This document shows positions 53,582 to 62,104 of a DNA stretch of 64,000 nt, piece after piece. Where the stretch lies: contig JACJWE010000001.1 of assembly GCA_020637365.1 (NCBI GenBank), forward strand, positions 898,001 through 962,000. Direction: 5' to 3'. The translations under genes and the position numbers were made by a program. Source of the DNA: Acidimicrobiia bacterium. GTDB lineage: Bacteria; Actinomycetota; Acidimicrobiia; IMCC26256; JAGNEX01. Below the pieces are notes generated by a model. It was not told the DNA's origin. It saw nothing but the letters and a program-made list of their open reading frames with translations, and ran no database searches. Every line of letters begins with the position of its first letter. Positions within the stretch are counted from its first letter, which is position 1.

Positions 53582-53634
53582 CGGTTGCTCACGTCGCTTT
53601 GACTTTGGTGCGAGTGTGACCGTCGAAGCAACCG
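53582..53634 (+). promoter_or_regulatory. 8-bp dyad upstream of the phosphotransferase gene
   Basis: CGGTTGCT (53582-53589) is the exact reverse complement of AGCAACCG (53627-53634), with a 37-base interval containing TTGACT. It ends seven bases before the start codon. It could be an operator or an attenuator-like structure. No match to the rifamycin-associated element of actinomycetes is seen. Confidence 0.35.
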
Positions 53635-53640
53635 AGCGAT

Positions 53641-56289
53641 GTGCAGATGGGTGAGGTGCAGATGGGCCGTTCATTGGTGGTAGCGCTGGACGCTGACGTT
53701 GCAGATGATGTCGCTTTGGTAGGCGGCAAAGCAGCCAGTCTCGCTGTCCTTCGGCGGCTTCCGGGCGTCCGCGTGCCAGCTGGCTTTGTCGTGACGACGG
53801 CAGCACATCGAGTCGCGAGCTCGACCGACCTGGTCGCCCAGGCTGCAGCAGCTCTGGGCACGACCGCGCCCTCTGACCCCGACTTCGATCAGAGGTGTGC
53901 AGCGATGGGTGGGGCGCTCGAGAACCTCACTCTGCCGACGGAGCTAGCGGATCAATTGGTGACCGCACTCGAAACGTTCGGAGATTCGCTGGTAGCGGTG
54001 AGGTCGAGCTCACCGCACGAGGATTCGCGAACTGCATCCTATGCAGGTCAGTACCAAACGTATCTCGGTGTCAGCGCTAGGGACATCGATGCTGTCACCG
54101 CAGCGGTGAAGCGGTGCTGGGCGTCGGCGTACTCCCCGACGTCGGTCAAATACCGACTCGAACATGGTGGCGAGGCGGTAGGCGGCGATATGGCTGTCGT
54201 TCTTCAACGTCAGATCGCGGCCGAGTTTTCGGGGGTCATGTTCACAGCGGACCCGCGCACCGGGGTGCGAAACGTCACCGCCGTCGAAGCTGTGCCGGGC
54301 CTTGGCGATGGCCTCATCGCAGGCCGTGTGACAGGAGACACGTTTCTCGTGGGCGACGATCACTCGGTATGGCGCGTCGGTCAAGACGGCAGCGGCGACG
54401 GCGACGGTGTTGGCAATACCGAACGATCTGCGCTCACCGACGAGGACCTCATCGCTCTCGCCAAAGTCGGCTCGGTCGTCGAGCATCACTTCGGCGCGCC
54501 ACAGGACATCGAATGGTGTCGCTCCGATGGAACCTTCTGGATCGTCCAATCTCGACCGATCACAACGTTGTTTCCGCTACCTACGGCCCCTGACGATTCG
54601 AACCGGATCTACCTCTCGGTAGTTCACCAACAGATGATGACCGACCCGATCAAACCGCTGGGGGTGTCGATCTGGCAAATGACTTCACCGGCGACCGTAC
54701 GACACGCTGGCGGTCGGATGTTTGTCGACGCAACGATGCAACTGACATCACCGGCCAGGCCCGTCATGCTCGATCTATTTCGCCGATCCGATCCGCTGCT
54801 GTGGGATGCGGTTCAGACCGTCTTAAATCGTCCCGATTTTCTGCCCTCACCGGCCCCGACGGACCCTTCTCAGGCTGGCGCTGGCGGGCCGCTGTCGAAC
54901 CGAGAACCTCTGCCCCCTGACCGAGACATAGTGGTGTCCCTCGTCGCCGAGAGTGAGGACCGGGTCACTGCGCTCGAGGCAAAGATCGCCGACAAACGCG
55001 GCGTTGCCCTTTTTGAGTTCATCGAAGCAGATCTTGAAAGTCTCAAGGCCTCGTTGTTCGCGCCGCTCAGCGCCCGCGCCATCGCGGCCTCCCACGATGC
55101 GACCGATTGGTTGAACGACCGGCTTCTCGAATGGTTTGACGAGCCGCATATGGCGGATCGGCTCGCGCAGGCCGCTCCTGACAACATTGTGGCCCAGATG
55201 GGTCTTGACCTGCTCGAACTCGCTGACGTCATCCGCCCATTTGCTGAAATCGTCGGTGTATTCCGGTCGATCGGCCGCGCCGAGGTCGATAGCGAACGTT
55301 TGTCAGAACGGTCCGGCAAAGCCGAGGCGGCCAGCGTTGAGGGACTCCCACTTGCCGACCAGGTGCAGAAACTGCCGGGTGGCGACACCGTTGCTGTGGC
55401 ATTGAAGCAGTATCTCGATGCTTATGGCATGCGGTGTCCGGGGGAGATCGACATCACGCGAACCCGTTGGGCGGAGTCGCCTGAGATGCTGGCTGGGCTT
55501 ATCGTGGCCAACATCGACCATTTCCCAGCGGGTGAGGCCGCGCGCCGGGTCGCCTCGGGACGTGCGACTGCCGCCGCGGCGGAAGCCGAGATCTTGTCGC
55601 GGGTCCGTTCGTTACCCGACGGAGCGACGAAGGTGGCCGATACCAAGCGCCACATCGATCTGCTGCGCACATTTATCGGCTACCGCGAATACCCGAAATA
55701 TGGGATCGTCTGCCACTACTGGGCATACAAGCGGGCGCTGCTCGCAGAAGCGGATCGGTGGGTTTCCGCCGGGTGGATCACCCAACGTGAAGACATCTAT
55801 TACTTGTCGTTTCACGAGTTGTTCGACGCATGCCGCTCCGGACAGGTTGACGCGGCTCTCATCGCAGCACGTCGCGACGAGTTTGGGTCGTTCGCGCATC
55901 TGGTGACTCCCCGCGTCCTGACATCTGACGGCGAGGCACTTCTCGGTTCGTACGGTCCGGATGGCGACGATGAGCAGACGTTGATCGGGCTTGGCGTGAG
56001 CGCTGGAGTCATCGAGGGAGTCGCTCGCGTCCTAACCAACCCGATGAGCGATCGACTCGCGCCGGGCGAAATCTTGGTCGCAGCCCACACCGATCCGAGC
56101 TGGGCCGGGCTCTTCGTCACAGCGTCCGCACTCGTGACCGAGGTGGGTGGGTTAATGACCCACGGTGCAGTCGTCGCGCGCGAATATGGCCTGCCAGCGG
56201 TGGTCGGCGTTCTGGGAGCGACGACGCGCATCGCCGACGGTCAACGTCTGCGCGTCGACGGTTCGACGGGCCGAATCGAGATGCTCTGA
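53641..56289 (+). CDS. Rifampicin phosphotransferase-like PEP-utilizing enzyme
   Basis: An 882-residue protein with an N-terminal PPDK/ATP-grasp domain (VALVGGKAASLAVLRRL, then LVAVRSSSPHEDSRTASYAGQ). A variable central domain spans about 330-760. The C-terminal swivelling His domain reads GGLMTHGAVVAREYGLPAVVGV, with H841. The absence of a C-terminal PEP-binding barrel separates it from PEP synthase and matches rifampicin phosphotransferase, which uses ATP to phosphorylate rifamycins. The drug specificity lies in the central domain and cannot be judged here. ATG at 53662 with GAGGTG upstream is an alternative start. Not adjacent to other resistance genes. Confidence 0.8.
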   Translation: MQMGEVQMGRSLVVALDADVADDVALVGGKAASLAVLRRLPGVRVPAGFVVTTAAHRVASSTDLVAQAAAALGTTAPSDPDFDQRCAAMGGALENLTLPTELADQLVTALETFGDSLVAVRSSSPHEDSRTASYAGQYQTYLGVSARDIDAVTAAVKRCWASAYSPTSVKYRLEHGGEAVGGDMAVVLQRQIAAEFSGVMFTADPRTGVRNVTAVEAVPGLGDGLIAGRVTGDTFLVGDDHSVWRVGQDGSGDGDGVGNTERSALTDEDLIALAKVGSVVEHHFGAPQDIEWCRSDGTFWIVQSRPITTLFPLPTAPDDSNRIYLSVVHQQMMTDPIKPLGVSIWQMTSPATVRHAGGRMFVDATMQLTSPARPVMLDLFRRSDPLLWDAVQTVLNRPDFLPSPAPTDPSQAGAGGPLSNREPLPPDRDIVVSLVAESEDRVTALEAKIADKRGVALFEFIEADLESLKASLFAPLSARAIAASHDATDWLNDRLLEWFDEPHMADRLAQAAPDNIVAQMGLDLLELADVIRPFAEIVGVFRSIGRAEVDSERLSERSGKAEAASVEGLPLADQVQKLPGGDTVAVALKQYLDAYGMRCPGEIDITRTRWAESPEMLAGLIVANIDHFPAGEAARRVASGRATAAAAEAEILSRVRSLPDGATKVADTKRHIDLLRTFIGYREYPKYGIVCHYWAYKRALLAEADRWVSAGWITQREDIYYLSFHELFDACRSGQVDAALIAARRDEFGSFAHLVTPRVLTSDGEALLGSYGPDGDDEQTLIGLGVSAGVIEGVARVLTNPMSDRLAPGEILVAAHTDPSWAGLFVTASALVTEVGGLMTHGAVVAREYGLPAVVGVLGATTRIADGQRLRVDGSTGRIEML

Positions 56290-56356
56290 ACCTCCAGCGA
56301 ACGCTCTGAGCGTGGCAATCGGCGTCGAGTTGCGTACGGGTTCCTCCCGAGGTCAG

Positions 56357-57877
56357 TTACGTGTACAGCAGATGGCGGTCGGTCACGCTGCCGCGTTTGA
56401 GCGCTCGGTGGTCCTTGAAATAGGACTGTTCATTGCGCCAGGGGTGGCGAACGCCCTGCCGTGGCAGGCGATCATCGGCTCGAGCGATGTAGCCCGACTT
56501 GAGCCCCAGCAGATTCTCGGCCGCAACCTCTGCGTCGTCATCGACCGGCGTGACCGACCGCAGGCCGGAGCGTTCCATGTGAGCGATGACGCGGGCGACA
56601 AATCCACAACTGAGATCCGCCTTCAAAGTCCACGATGCGTTGGTGTACCCGATGATCATCGCCATGTTGGGCACCCCCTGCAGCATCGATCCCTTATAGG
56701 TGAGGCGCTGCGAAACGTCGACTTTGTCCCCATCGACGATCATTTCGTTGCCGCCCCCGACTTGGATTTCGAGCCCGGTCGCCGTGACAACGATATCGGC
56801 GTCGATGGTCTCACCAGATCTGAGTTGGATTCCGCTAGGGATGAAGCGATCGATGTGCTCGGTGACAACCTCCGCTCGACCTCGTCGGATCGCCCCAAAC
56901 AGGTCACCGTCCGCAACGACGCAGAGCCGTTGGTCCCATGGTTCGTAGTCGGGTTTGAAATGACGATCGATCTCGAAGCCTCGTGGGAGTTGCCATGCCA
57001 GTTGGGTGCGTAGCGCCCGCTTCATGAAACCGGGCAGGTTGCGACTGATCTGATAAGTCCCCAAGGTGACGCCGACATAGGCAAGTCGCAGGACGTCGCC
57101 TCGTACCTTTTTTGGAAGCAGCCGGATGCCGAGTTTGGTCGGCAGGTTCACCGTCGGTGACGACAACATGTAGCTCGGTGACCGCTGCAGCATCGTGACC
57201 TTTTCGGCGGTGCGCGCGAGTTCTGGTACGAGGGTGACCGCCGTCGCGCCGGAGCCGATGACGACGACCCTTTTGCCCGTGACGTCTGCATCTTTGGGCC
57301 AGTGTTGAGGGTGGATCATCTGGCCCTCGAAGTCTTCGACGCCGTCCCATTTCGGCAGGTACCCCTGCTCATACCGGTAGTAGCCGGTGCAGGAAATGAT
57401 GAAGTTCGCGGTGATCTCGAAGGGCTCACCGGGCTGGCCATCCGCATCGAGTTTTGCCACGGTCACCGTCCAGCAGGCGTCATCTGAGTCCCATGCTGTG
57501 CGGACCACCCGGTGGCCGAATCTGATGTTGTCGAATGTGCCGTCTCTGCGCGCGGCGTCCTCGATGTAGGCGCGGATCTGTTCGCCTTGGCCAATGGTTC
57601 TCGAACTTGGCCAGGGATACCAAGGGAAGCTGTAAGTGAACATGTCCGAATCGGAGCGAACCCCGGGATACCGGAACAGATCCCACGTTCCACCGATCCG
57701 TTCACGTCCTTCGAGCACCGCGAAGCGCGCCCATGGGCATGCCGTACGAACGTGGTGGGCGGCGTCGATTCCCGAGACGCCGGCGCCGATGATGAGCACG
57801 TCGAGATGTTCACCATGGTGCGCGACAGCTGACTCCGATGCGGCAGTTCGGACGGAATGGTGTGCCGGGGCGCTCAT
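56357..57877 (-). CDS. Flavin-containing monooxygenase (EthA-like Baeyer-Villiger type)
   Basis: A 506-residue FAD/NADPH oxygenase. It has LDVLIIGAGVSGIDAA (FAD site), GGTWDLFRYPGVRSDSDM, GQMIHPQHWPKD at the fingerprint position, VVVIGSGATAVTLVPEL (NADPH site) and TATGLEIQ. This is the EthA group that oxygenates ketones and thioamides. The stop of the PF10118 gene overlaps its start by four bases (57874-57877), and a TetR gene lies upstream, so the three are one unit. Physiological substrate unknown, probably a lipid or aliphatic ketone. Confidence 0.9.
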   Translation of the reverse strand: MSAPAHHSVRTAASESAVAHHGEHLDVLIIGAGVSGIDAAHHVRTACPWARFAVLEGRERIGGTWDLFRYPGVRSDSDMFTYSFPWYPWPSSRTIGQGEQIRAYIEDAARRDGTFDNIRFGHRVVRTAWDSDDACWTVTVAKLDADGQPGEPFEITANFIISCTGYYRYEQGYLPKWDGVEDFEGQMIHPQHWPKDADVTGKRVVVIGSGATAVTLVPELARTAEKVTMLQRSPSYMLSSPTVNLPTKLGIRLLPKKVRGDVLRLAYVGVTLGTYQISRNLPGFMKRALRTQLAWQLPRGFEIDRHFKPDYEPWDQRLCVVADGDLFGAIRRGRAEVVTEHIDRFIPSGIQLRSGETIDADIVVTATGLEIQVGGGNEMIVDGDKVDVSQRLTYKGSMLQGVPNMAMIIGYTNASWTLKADLSCGFVARVIAHMERSGLRSVTPVDDDAEVAAENLLGLKSGYIARADDRLPRQGVRHPWRNEQSYFKDHRALKRGSVTDRHLLYT

Positions 57878-58845
57878 CGGTCTCCACCCAGGTTGTTCAC
57901 GTCCGCCGCTGGCTGCTGAGCCGGAGACTGGTCAGCTCCGATGGGATCTGCTGTCAGCTGTACGACCCTCTTGGTGGTCGATCCCTGCGGCTGGGCGACA
58001 TCGGCGAGGATGACGCGCCAGCGTTCGACCAGTTCATCGGTGTTGGTGTCGTCGGGATGAAAGCCGGGGCGCAGATACTTGAACGCGTTGAACAGAAACT
58101 GGAAGCTCACGAGTCGTTGGCGGAACAGATTGGACGCAAACCGCTGTGCGTGCGCCCAGGTGAGCTGTCGGCGATCTTCGACCACGGAACGGCCCCATTC
58201 AAAAACGATGTAACCGGCAAGCGCCCCGGTGGTCACAGCGAAGCCAGCGACTCGAATGGGGTACCCGCCGCCAGCTGCGACCATCACGTCGAATGCGACG
58301 TTCTTATGTTCGAGCTCTTCGAGCGCGTGCCAGCAGATCAACGGTTCAACCGCGGGCTGCCCAAACAAAATCGTTCTCGTCGGTTGATGCACCAGCGCGG
58401 TCTCGCCCAAAAGTCCGGTGTAATGCTCAGCGGCGGCGGTCGCCGCGATGGCGAGGCGTTTGGGCGGAGTTTTGAGCACGAACGAACAGATCTGCCCGAT
58501 CGTCCGATCAGCTCGCACGGTGTTGTAGCCGAGTTCAGCGAGACGGTCGTTGAGTACCCGATGCTCTCGGCCGTGCATGGCCTCCTGGCCGATGAACCCT
58601 TTCACCTGGCCTTTCAGCTCTGGTCGATCACGTACCGCATCGCGATGGCGACGCACCGAAGTGACAAAGAACTCTTCCCCCTTCGGGAACACCGCCGATA
58701 GGGTCGCCAGTAGATGGCTGAAGATTGGGTCGCCTTCGACGATCCATTCGTCGCCGGCGACATCGGGAACGGTTCCGAGCTTGCGTACCGGGATGTCTCG
58801 TTGTGCCGATGGTCGTTCTGCTCGGGTGTCGTGGGCAATGCTCAT
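57874..58845 (-). CDS. Predicted metal-dependent hydrolase (PF10118, ferritin-like)
   Basis: A 323-residue protein of PF10118. Acidic/His motifs typical of a diiron helical bundle are FIGQEAMHGREH, AAEHYTGLL and ALEELEHKNVAFD. Function in this family is unproven; it often accompanies EthA-like monooxygenases and TetR regulators in actinobacteria. It overlaps the monooxygenase start and is preceded by TetR at 58915-59652, suggesting joint induction. C-terminal 40 residues are disordered. Confidence 0.85.
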   Translation of the reverse strand: MSIAHDTRAERPSAQRDIPVRKLGTVPDVAGDEWIVEGDPIFSHLLATLSAVFPKGEEFFVTSVRRHRDAVRDRPELKGQVKGFIGQEAMHGREHRVLNDRLAELGYNTVRADRTIGQICSFVLKTPPKRLAIAATAAAEHYTGLLGETALVHQPTRTILFGQPAVEPLICWHALEELEHKNVAFDVMVAAGGGYPIRVAGFAVTTGALAGYIVFEWGRSVVEDRRQLTWAHAQRFASNLFRQRLVSFQFLFNAFKYLRPGFHPDDTNTDELVERWRVILADVAQPQGSTTKRVVQLTADPIGADQSPAQQPAADVNNLGGDR

Positions 58846-58914
58846 CTGGTGATCTCCTGAGATGGTCAGCGGTCTCGATCGAGGCCGTGGAAATATGGAT
58901 GGTCAATGTGCTGC

Positions 58915-59652
58915 TCAAGTCGTCTCCGATGCGGGCGGGACTTCCGCCGCCCTCCCGGCAGGTCTGGCCGGGCTTTGACCCGGCTGAGGGTCCGGTGCGA
59001 TAGCTGACCGGGCGGACCTCGTTTGCGACGCGTGCGTCGGTGTCGAGGCGCTCAGCGCGGCGATGGCGGTCACCGCGGGATTGGCCAACAGTCGTACCAA
59101 CTCGATGACCTCATCGGGATTGCCGAAGCCGCCGTAGCGCGAGACAGCCGCTCCCTGCACCAAGGTGAGGGCGACATCTGCCACCCTGCGAGCGACTTCA
59201 GGATCGTCGATTTCTGGAGCGAACCACATGAAAAGGTCGAGGACGGTCCGTTCAAGCCCAACCGCCACACCGTGGACGACCGCCCGAAGTTCGTCATCGG
59301 TTCTGCCCGCGACGATCACCTCCAAGGTGGCCGCGTATGCGGGACCACTGACGATGTTCCAGAGTTCGTCGATGGCTCTGCGGAAGGTGCGTTCCTCTTG
59401 AGGCACCATCTCGAACGCGTTGATGAACACCTGGGCCTGATCCGCAAAGAGCTGCTCGATAGCGGCGACAACGAGTTCGTGCTTCGTTGGGTAATGGTGG
59501 GTCTGCGCTCCGCGTGACACGCCCGCCCGATCGGCAACCATGCGTGTGGTCGTTCCTGCGTAGCCGTACTCGACCAAACATTCGATCGTCGCTTGGCACA
59601 GCGCTTGTTGGGTCTGGGCCGTGCGTACCTCTTGTCGTCGACGTTCAATCAT
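58915..59652 (-). CDS. TetR-family regulator
   Basis: A 245-residue repressor. The helix-turn-helix reads TTTRMVADRAGVSRGAQTHHYPTKHELVVAAI. The ligand domain follows, and the C-terminal 30 residues are Pro/Ala-rich. ATG at 59652. It is first of three minus-strand genes (TetR, PF10118, flavin monooxygenase) and probably autoregulates the unit. Confidence 0.9.
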   Translation of the reverse strand: MIERRRQEVRTAQTQQALCQATIECLVEYGYAGTTTRMVADRAGVSRGAQTHHYPTKHELVVAAIEQLFADQAQVFINAFEMVPQEERTFRRAIDELWNIVSGPAYAATLEVIVAGRTDDELRAVVHGVAVGLERTVLDLFMWFAPEIDDPEVARRVADVALTLVQGAAVSRYGGFGNPDEVIELVRLLANPAVTAIAALSASTPTHASQTRSARSAIAPDPQPGQSPARPAGRAAEVPPASETT

Positions 59653-59782
59653 CCGGTCTGATCCTCGTGCTGTCTGCCGATCGGCTCAAAGGGCCAGATC
59701 GGGTGCGCCGTCGGGGTCGGCATCTCGCGAAGAAGATCTCAACGAGTAGAAACCGACCTGTTGGTTTGTTTTCTAGTCGCGC

Positions 59783-59810
59783 TACTTAACAGATGCAAGT
59801 GTCTTGTCAA
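59783..59810 (-). promoter_or_regulatory. Promoter candidate for the TetR-monooxygenase unit; remainder of 59653-60006 empty
   Basis: The minus strand carries a perfect TTGACA (59810-59805) with TAAGTA (59788-59783) after a 16-base spacer, about 130 bases before the TetR start. A run of AAACAAACCAA between promoter and gene may hold the operator, but no clear palindrome is seen. The gap to apbE contains no supported gene. Confidence 0.5.
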
Positions 59811-60006
59811 ATGAACTCGAACGTCATTAACGGCGCGCTGATCAGAGGACCTGGTCCGCGCTCTGCATGCGCACCCACGACCAGAAGTGCGTGCCCCGGG
59901 CACTCATGCGATGACGACCAGCCCAGGCGTGGGGCAAGGACGAACTGGCGCGTTCCTCGCCAGGATGCGACCCGGCCTTGGTGCGGCCGGGAACCGCATG
60001 ACGCAG

Positions 60007-60921
60007 CTAGACGGCGACCGATGCCCAGGCGTCGTTGGAGAACACGGTGCCGTCGCTGCCGACGATCAAGCACGCTCCCCCATGTCCTTGTGCAATCTCA
60101 ACCGCGACATCAGGTGGATGAACACCTGCGGTCGTCGCGAGGACATCTGCTGTTGCTGCATCCGCAGCGATCACCGTGATAGAGGCCGTATGCTCGACAG
60201 GCCAACCCGTCCGAGGGTCGAGGACATGGGGGTAGCGGCGCCCGCCAACGGTAAAGCCGCGACGTGACGACCCGCTGGTCGCCATACCGGTGCCATCCAA
60301 CGTCGCGATTGCCAACGGCGGTTCGTTGTCATAGGGGCGCAGCGGATTCTCGATGCCGACGCGCAGAGGGTGAACCCCCCAATGGCGAAGGTCGCCGCCA
60401 CCGCTGATGAGGACCTGGTCGCAGTCGCCCGACAGCGCGACGCGCTCGACGGCCCGGTCAACGATCCAGCCCTTGGCGAACGCGTTCAGATTGATCCACT
60501 CGGCGCCAGGTCGAGGTTGGCAGCGGTCCCTTGCATCGATGTCGACGGGCGGCTGCTCAATCGATGCGACGGTGGCTGCCAACAGCTCGGGCGCTGGCAT
60601 CTGCCCCAAAGCCTCACTGCGGCGCCACAGATCGATCAGCGCGCCCACGGCAAGATTGAACGTGCCGCCGGAACGGTGCTGCCAGTCGACCGCTTCCAAC
60701 AAAACGCGGTGGAGTTCGACCGACGGTTCGCTCACGTCGCCGCGTTTCCAACGCTGGAGCTCGCTCGCAGGATCAAAGACGCTGAAAATGTGCTCGAGTC
60801 GGCCGATCTCGTCAAAGGCGCGTTCGGCCTCGTTCTCGGCGGTGCTCTCGTGGCATCCGCCGATGACCAACTCAATAGTGGTGCCAAGAAGTCCAGGTCT
60901 GATGAAGCGAAACATCGGCAA
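60007..60921 (-). CDS. apbE: FAD:protein FMN transferase (ApbE)
   Basis: Covalently attaches FMN from FAD to a Thr or Ser in exported target proteins. The 304-residue product has FNLAVGALIDLWR, LNAFAKGWIVDRAVE, QVLISGGGDLRHWG (nucleotide loop) and YPHVLDPRTGWPV. The metal-binding acidic/Thr region near the C-terminus is TADVLATTAGV. No signal peptide is evident, so it may act at the cytoplasmic face or its leader is short. It follows the lipoprotein gene by five bases and completes the DUF2271-PepSY-lipoprotein-apbE operon, pointing to a flavinylated electron carrier. Confidence 0.9.
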   Translation of the reverse strand: MPMFRFIRPGLLGTTIELVIGGCHESTAENEAERAFDEIGRLEHIFSVFDPASELQRWKRGDVSEPSVELHRVLLEAVDWQHRSGGTFNLAVGALIDLWRRSEALGQMPAPELLAATVASIEQPPVDIDARDRCQPRPGAEWINLNAFAKGWIVDRAVERVALSGDCDQVLISGGGDLRHWGVHPLRVGIENPLRPYDNEPPLAIATLDGTGMATSGSSRRGFTVGGRRYPHVLDPRTGWPVEHTASITVIAADAATADVLATTAGVHPPDVAVEIAQGHGGACLIVGSDGTVFSNDAWASVAV

Positions 60922-60926
60922 AAGAG

Positions 60927-61409
60927 CTACGGCTCAACCGTGATCTCCTGCAACAAGCGATCGCTGTCCTCTCGGGGCATCACGAGCGTTGTTTTCAGGT
61001 GGTCTCGGCCGTTCTGCAAGGTCAAGACCTTCACGTCGCCGCCGTCTACGACGAGGTCCCAGCCCCGCCCTATGAGCTGGGCAACGCCCGCGTCGAGAAG
61101 GTCGGCTCGGTTCGATTCGGCAGGCACCCCAAACCAGTACTCGATATGGGTCGGTTCATAGCCTCGACCCCGCGGGCCATCATCGGGGTCGGGCCCTCGC
61201 GGTTCCGCGGGCGAATGCGCCGGTTCGCCCGCTTGTTCTAACCCAATTTCGATGGGTGCTGTCAGGGGATCATTCACATACTGGGCCAACTCTTGTTCAC
61301 CGCGGCTCGCGATGGTGGAGTCGGATTCGTCGCCGCATGCCACGATCATCGGACTCAACGTAGCTGCTAGCACGATGGCGACCATTCGACAGCGAGCCCG
61401 GCCGATCAT
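60927..61409 (-). CDS. Small lipoprotein in the flavinylation operon
   Basis: A 160-residue secreted lipoprotein: hydrophobic leader with lipobox IVAC (C25), then a disordered acidic/Pro linker (about 30-85) and a small alpha/beta domain ending LLQEITVEP. I do not recognise the domain. ATG at 61409 overlaps the PepSY stop by four bases; the longer frame upstream runs through PepSY and is not used. Possibly an accessory or docking factor for the redox proteins beside it. Confidence 0.68.
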   Translation of the reverse strand: MIGRARCRMVAIVLAATLSPMIVACGDESDSTIASRGEQELAQYVNDPLTAPIEIGLEQAGEPAHSPAEPRGPDPDDGPRGRGYEPTHIEYWFGVPAESNRADLLDAGVAQLIGRGWDLVVDGGDVKVLTLQNGRDHLKTTLVMPREDSDRLLQEITVEP

Positions 61410-62104
61410 TTCCAGATCACCCAGTACATGAACACAATCAAGAACACTGCAGCGACGCCCGCGGTTGTCAACGCGCTCCGCCGACGTTTGCGGAGAAAGA
61501 ACTGAATCCCGAGCCCGGTCAGCGCGATGACCATGAGACCAATCGCGACAAGATCGATGACCAACTTCCACTGACTGCCGGTGTTGTTAGCCGTGTGGAG
61601 GTCTTCGAGCGTCGACACCATCCCTTGAGATGTGGCGGTGACGGTGTAGTCGCCCGTCGAAGTATCGAAGTAGGCATACGCCTGGTAGCCAGGGCTTTTG
61701 TAGGTGATCGACGCCTTGCCTGCGTTCTCGCCATGATCGGTGACATCACCCCGGACCCCGACGTCGGAACGGAAGAACTGGTCTGCGGCCAAATAGTCCG
61801 GGGTCCCATCCGCAGCGATCACCCCGTCGGGAACAGTCCCCTCAGAGGTCTTGACCGATTCGCTCGCGCCCAAACTCCAGTTCGGATTGTTCAGCAGCAA
61901 CCCGGTGGCAGCGAAAAAGAAGATCGCAACCATGCAGAACATGCCGACGTATACGTGGATCATCCGCAGCCACTTGTGCACCTGCGTTTTGGTGATTCGA
62001 CTCTGGTCGGTGTGCTGCCCGTGCTGGCGTGCCCGGGCCTGCGCGCGCGCCTTCTTGATCTGTTCGGCCCGATCGGGGCGCGCCTGGGTTTGTTCGGTAC
62101 TCAC
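61406..62104 (-). CDS. PepSY-associated transmembrane protein
   Basis: A 232-residue membrane protein. A basic N-terminus (1-40) is followed by helix 1 (about 49-71) preceded by H43 and H50, an extracytoplasmic PepSY-like loop (75-165), DLHTANNTG (H170), and helices 2 and 3 (about 181-203 and 213-231). The paired histidines suit heme ligation across the membrane, as proposed for PepSY_TM proteins that carry electrons from the quinone pool outward. It overlaps both neighbours by ATGA junctions, so stoichiometric expression is likely. Confidence 0.85.
   Translation of the reverse strand: MSTEQTQARPDRAEQIKKARAQARARQHGQHTDQSRITKTQVHKWLRMIHVYVGMFCMVAIFFFAATGLLLNNPNWSLGASESVKTSEGTVPDGVIAADGTPDYLAADQFFRSDVGVRGDVTDHGENAGKASITYKSPGYQAYAYFDTSTGDYTVTATSQGMVSTLEDLHTANNTGSQWKLVIDLVAIGLMVIALTGLGIQFFLRKRRRSALTTAGVAAVFLIVFMYWVIWK

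Noticed and set aside
59807..60073. Minus-strand 88-codon frame upstream of and overlapping apbE
   Set aside because: Arg-rich, no domain, and it overlaps apbE in another frame.
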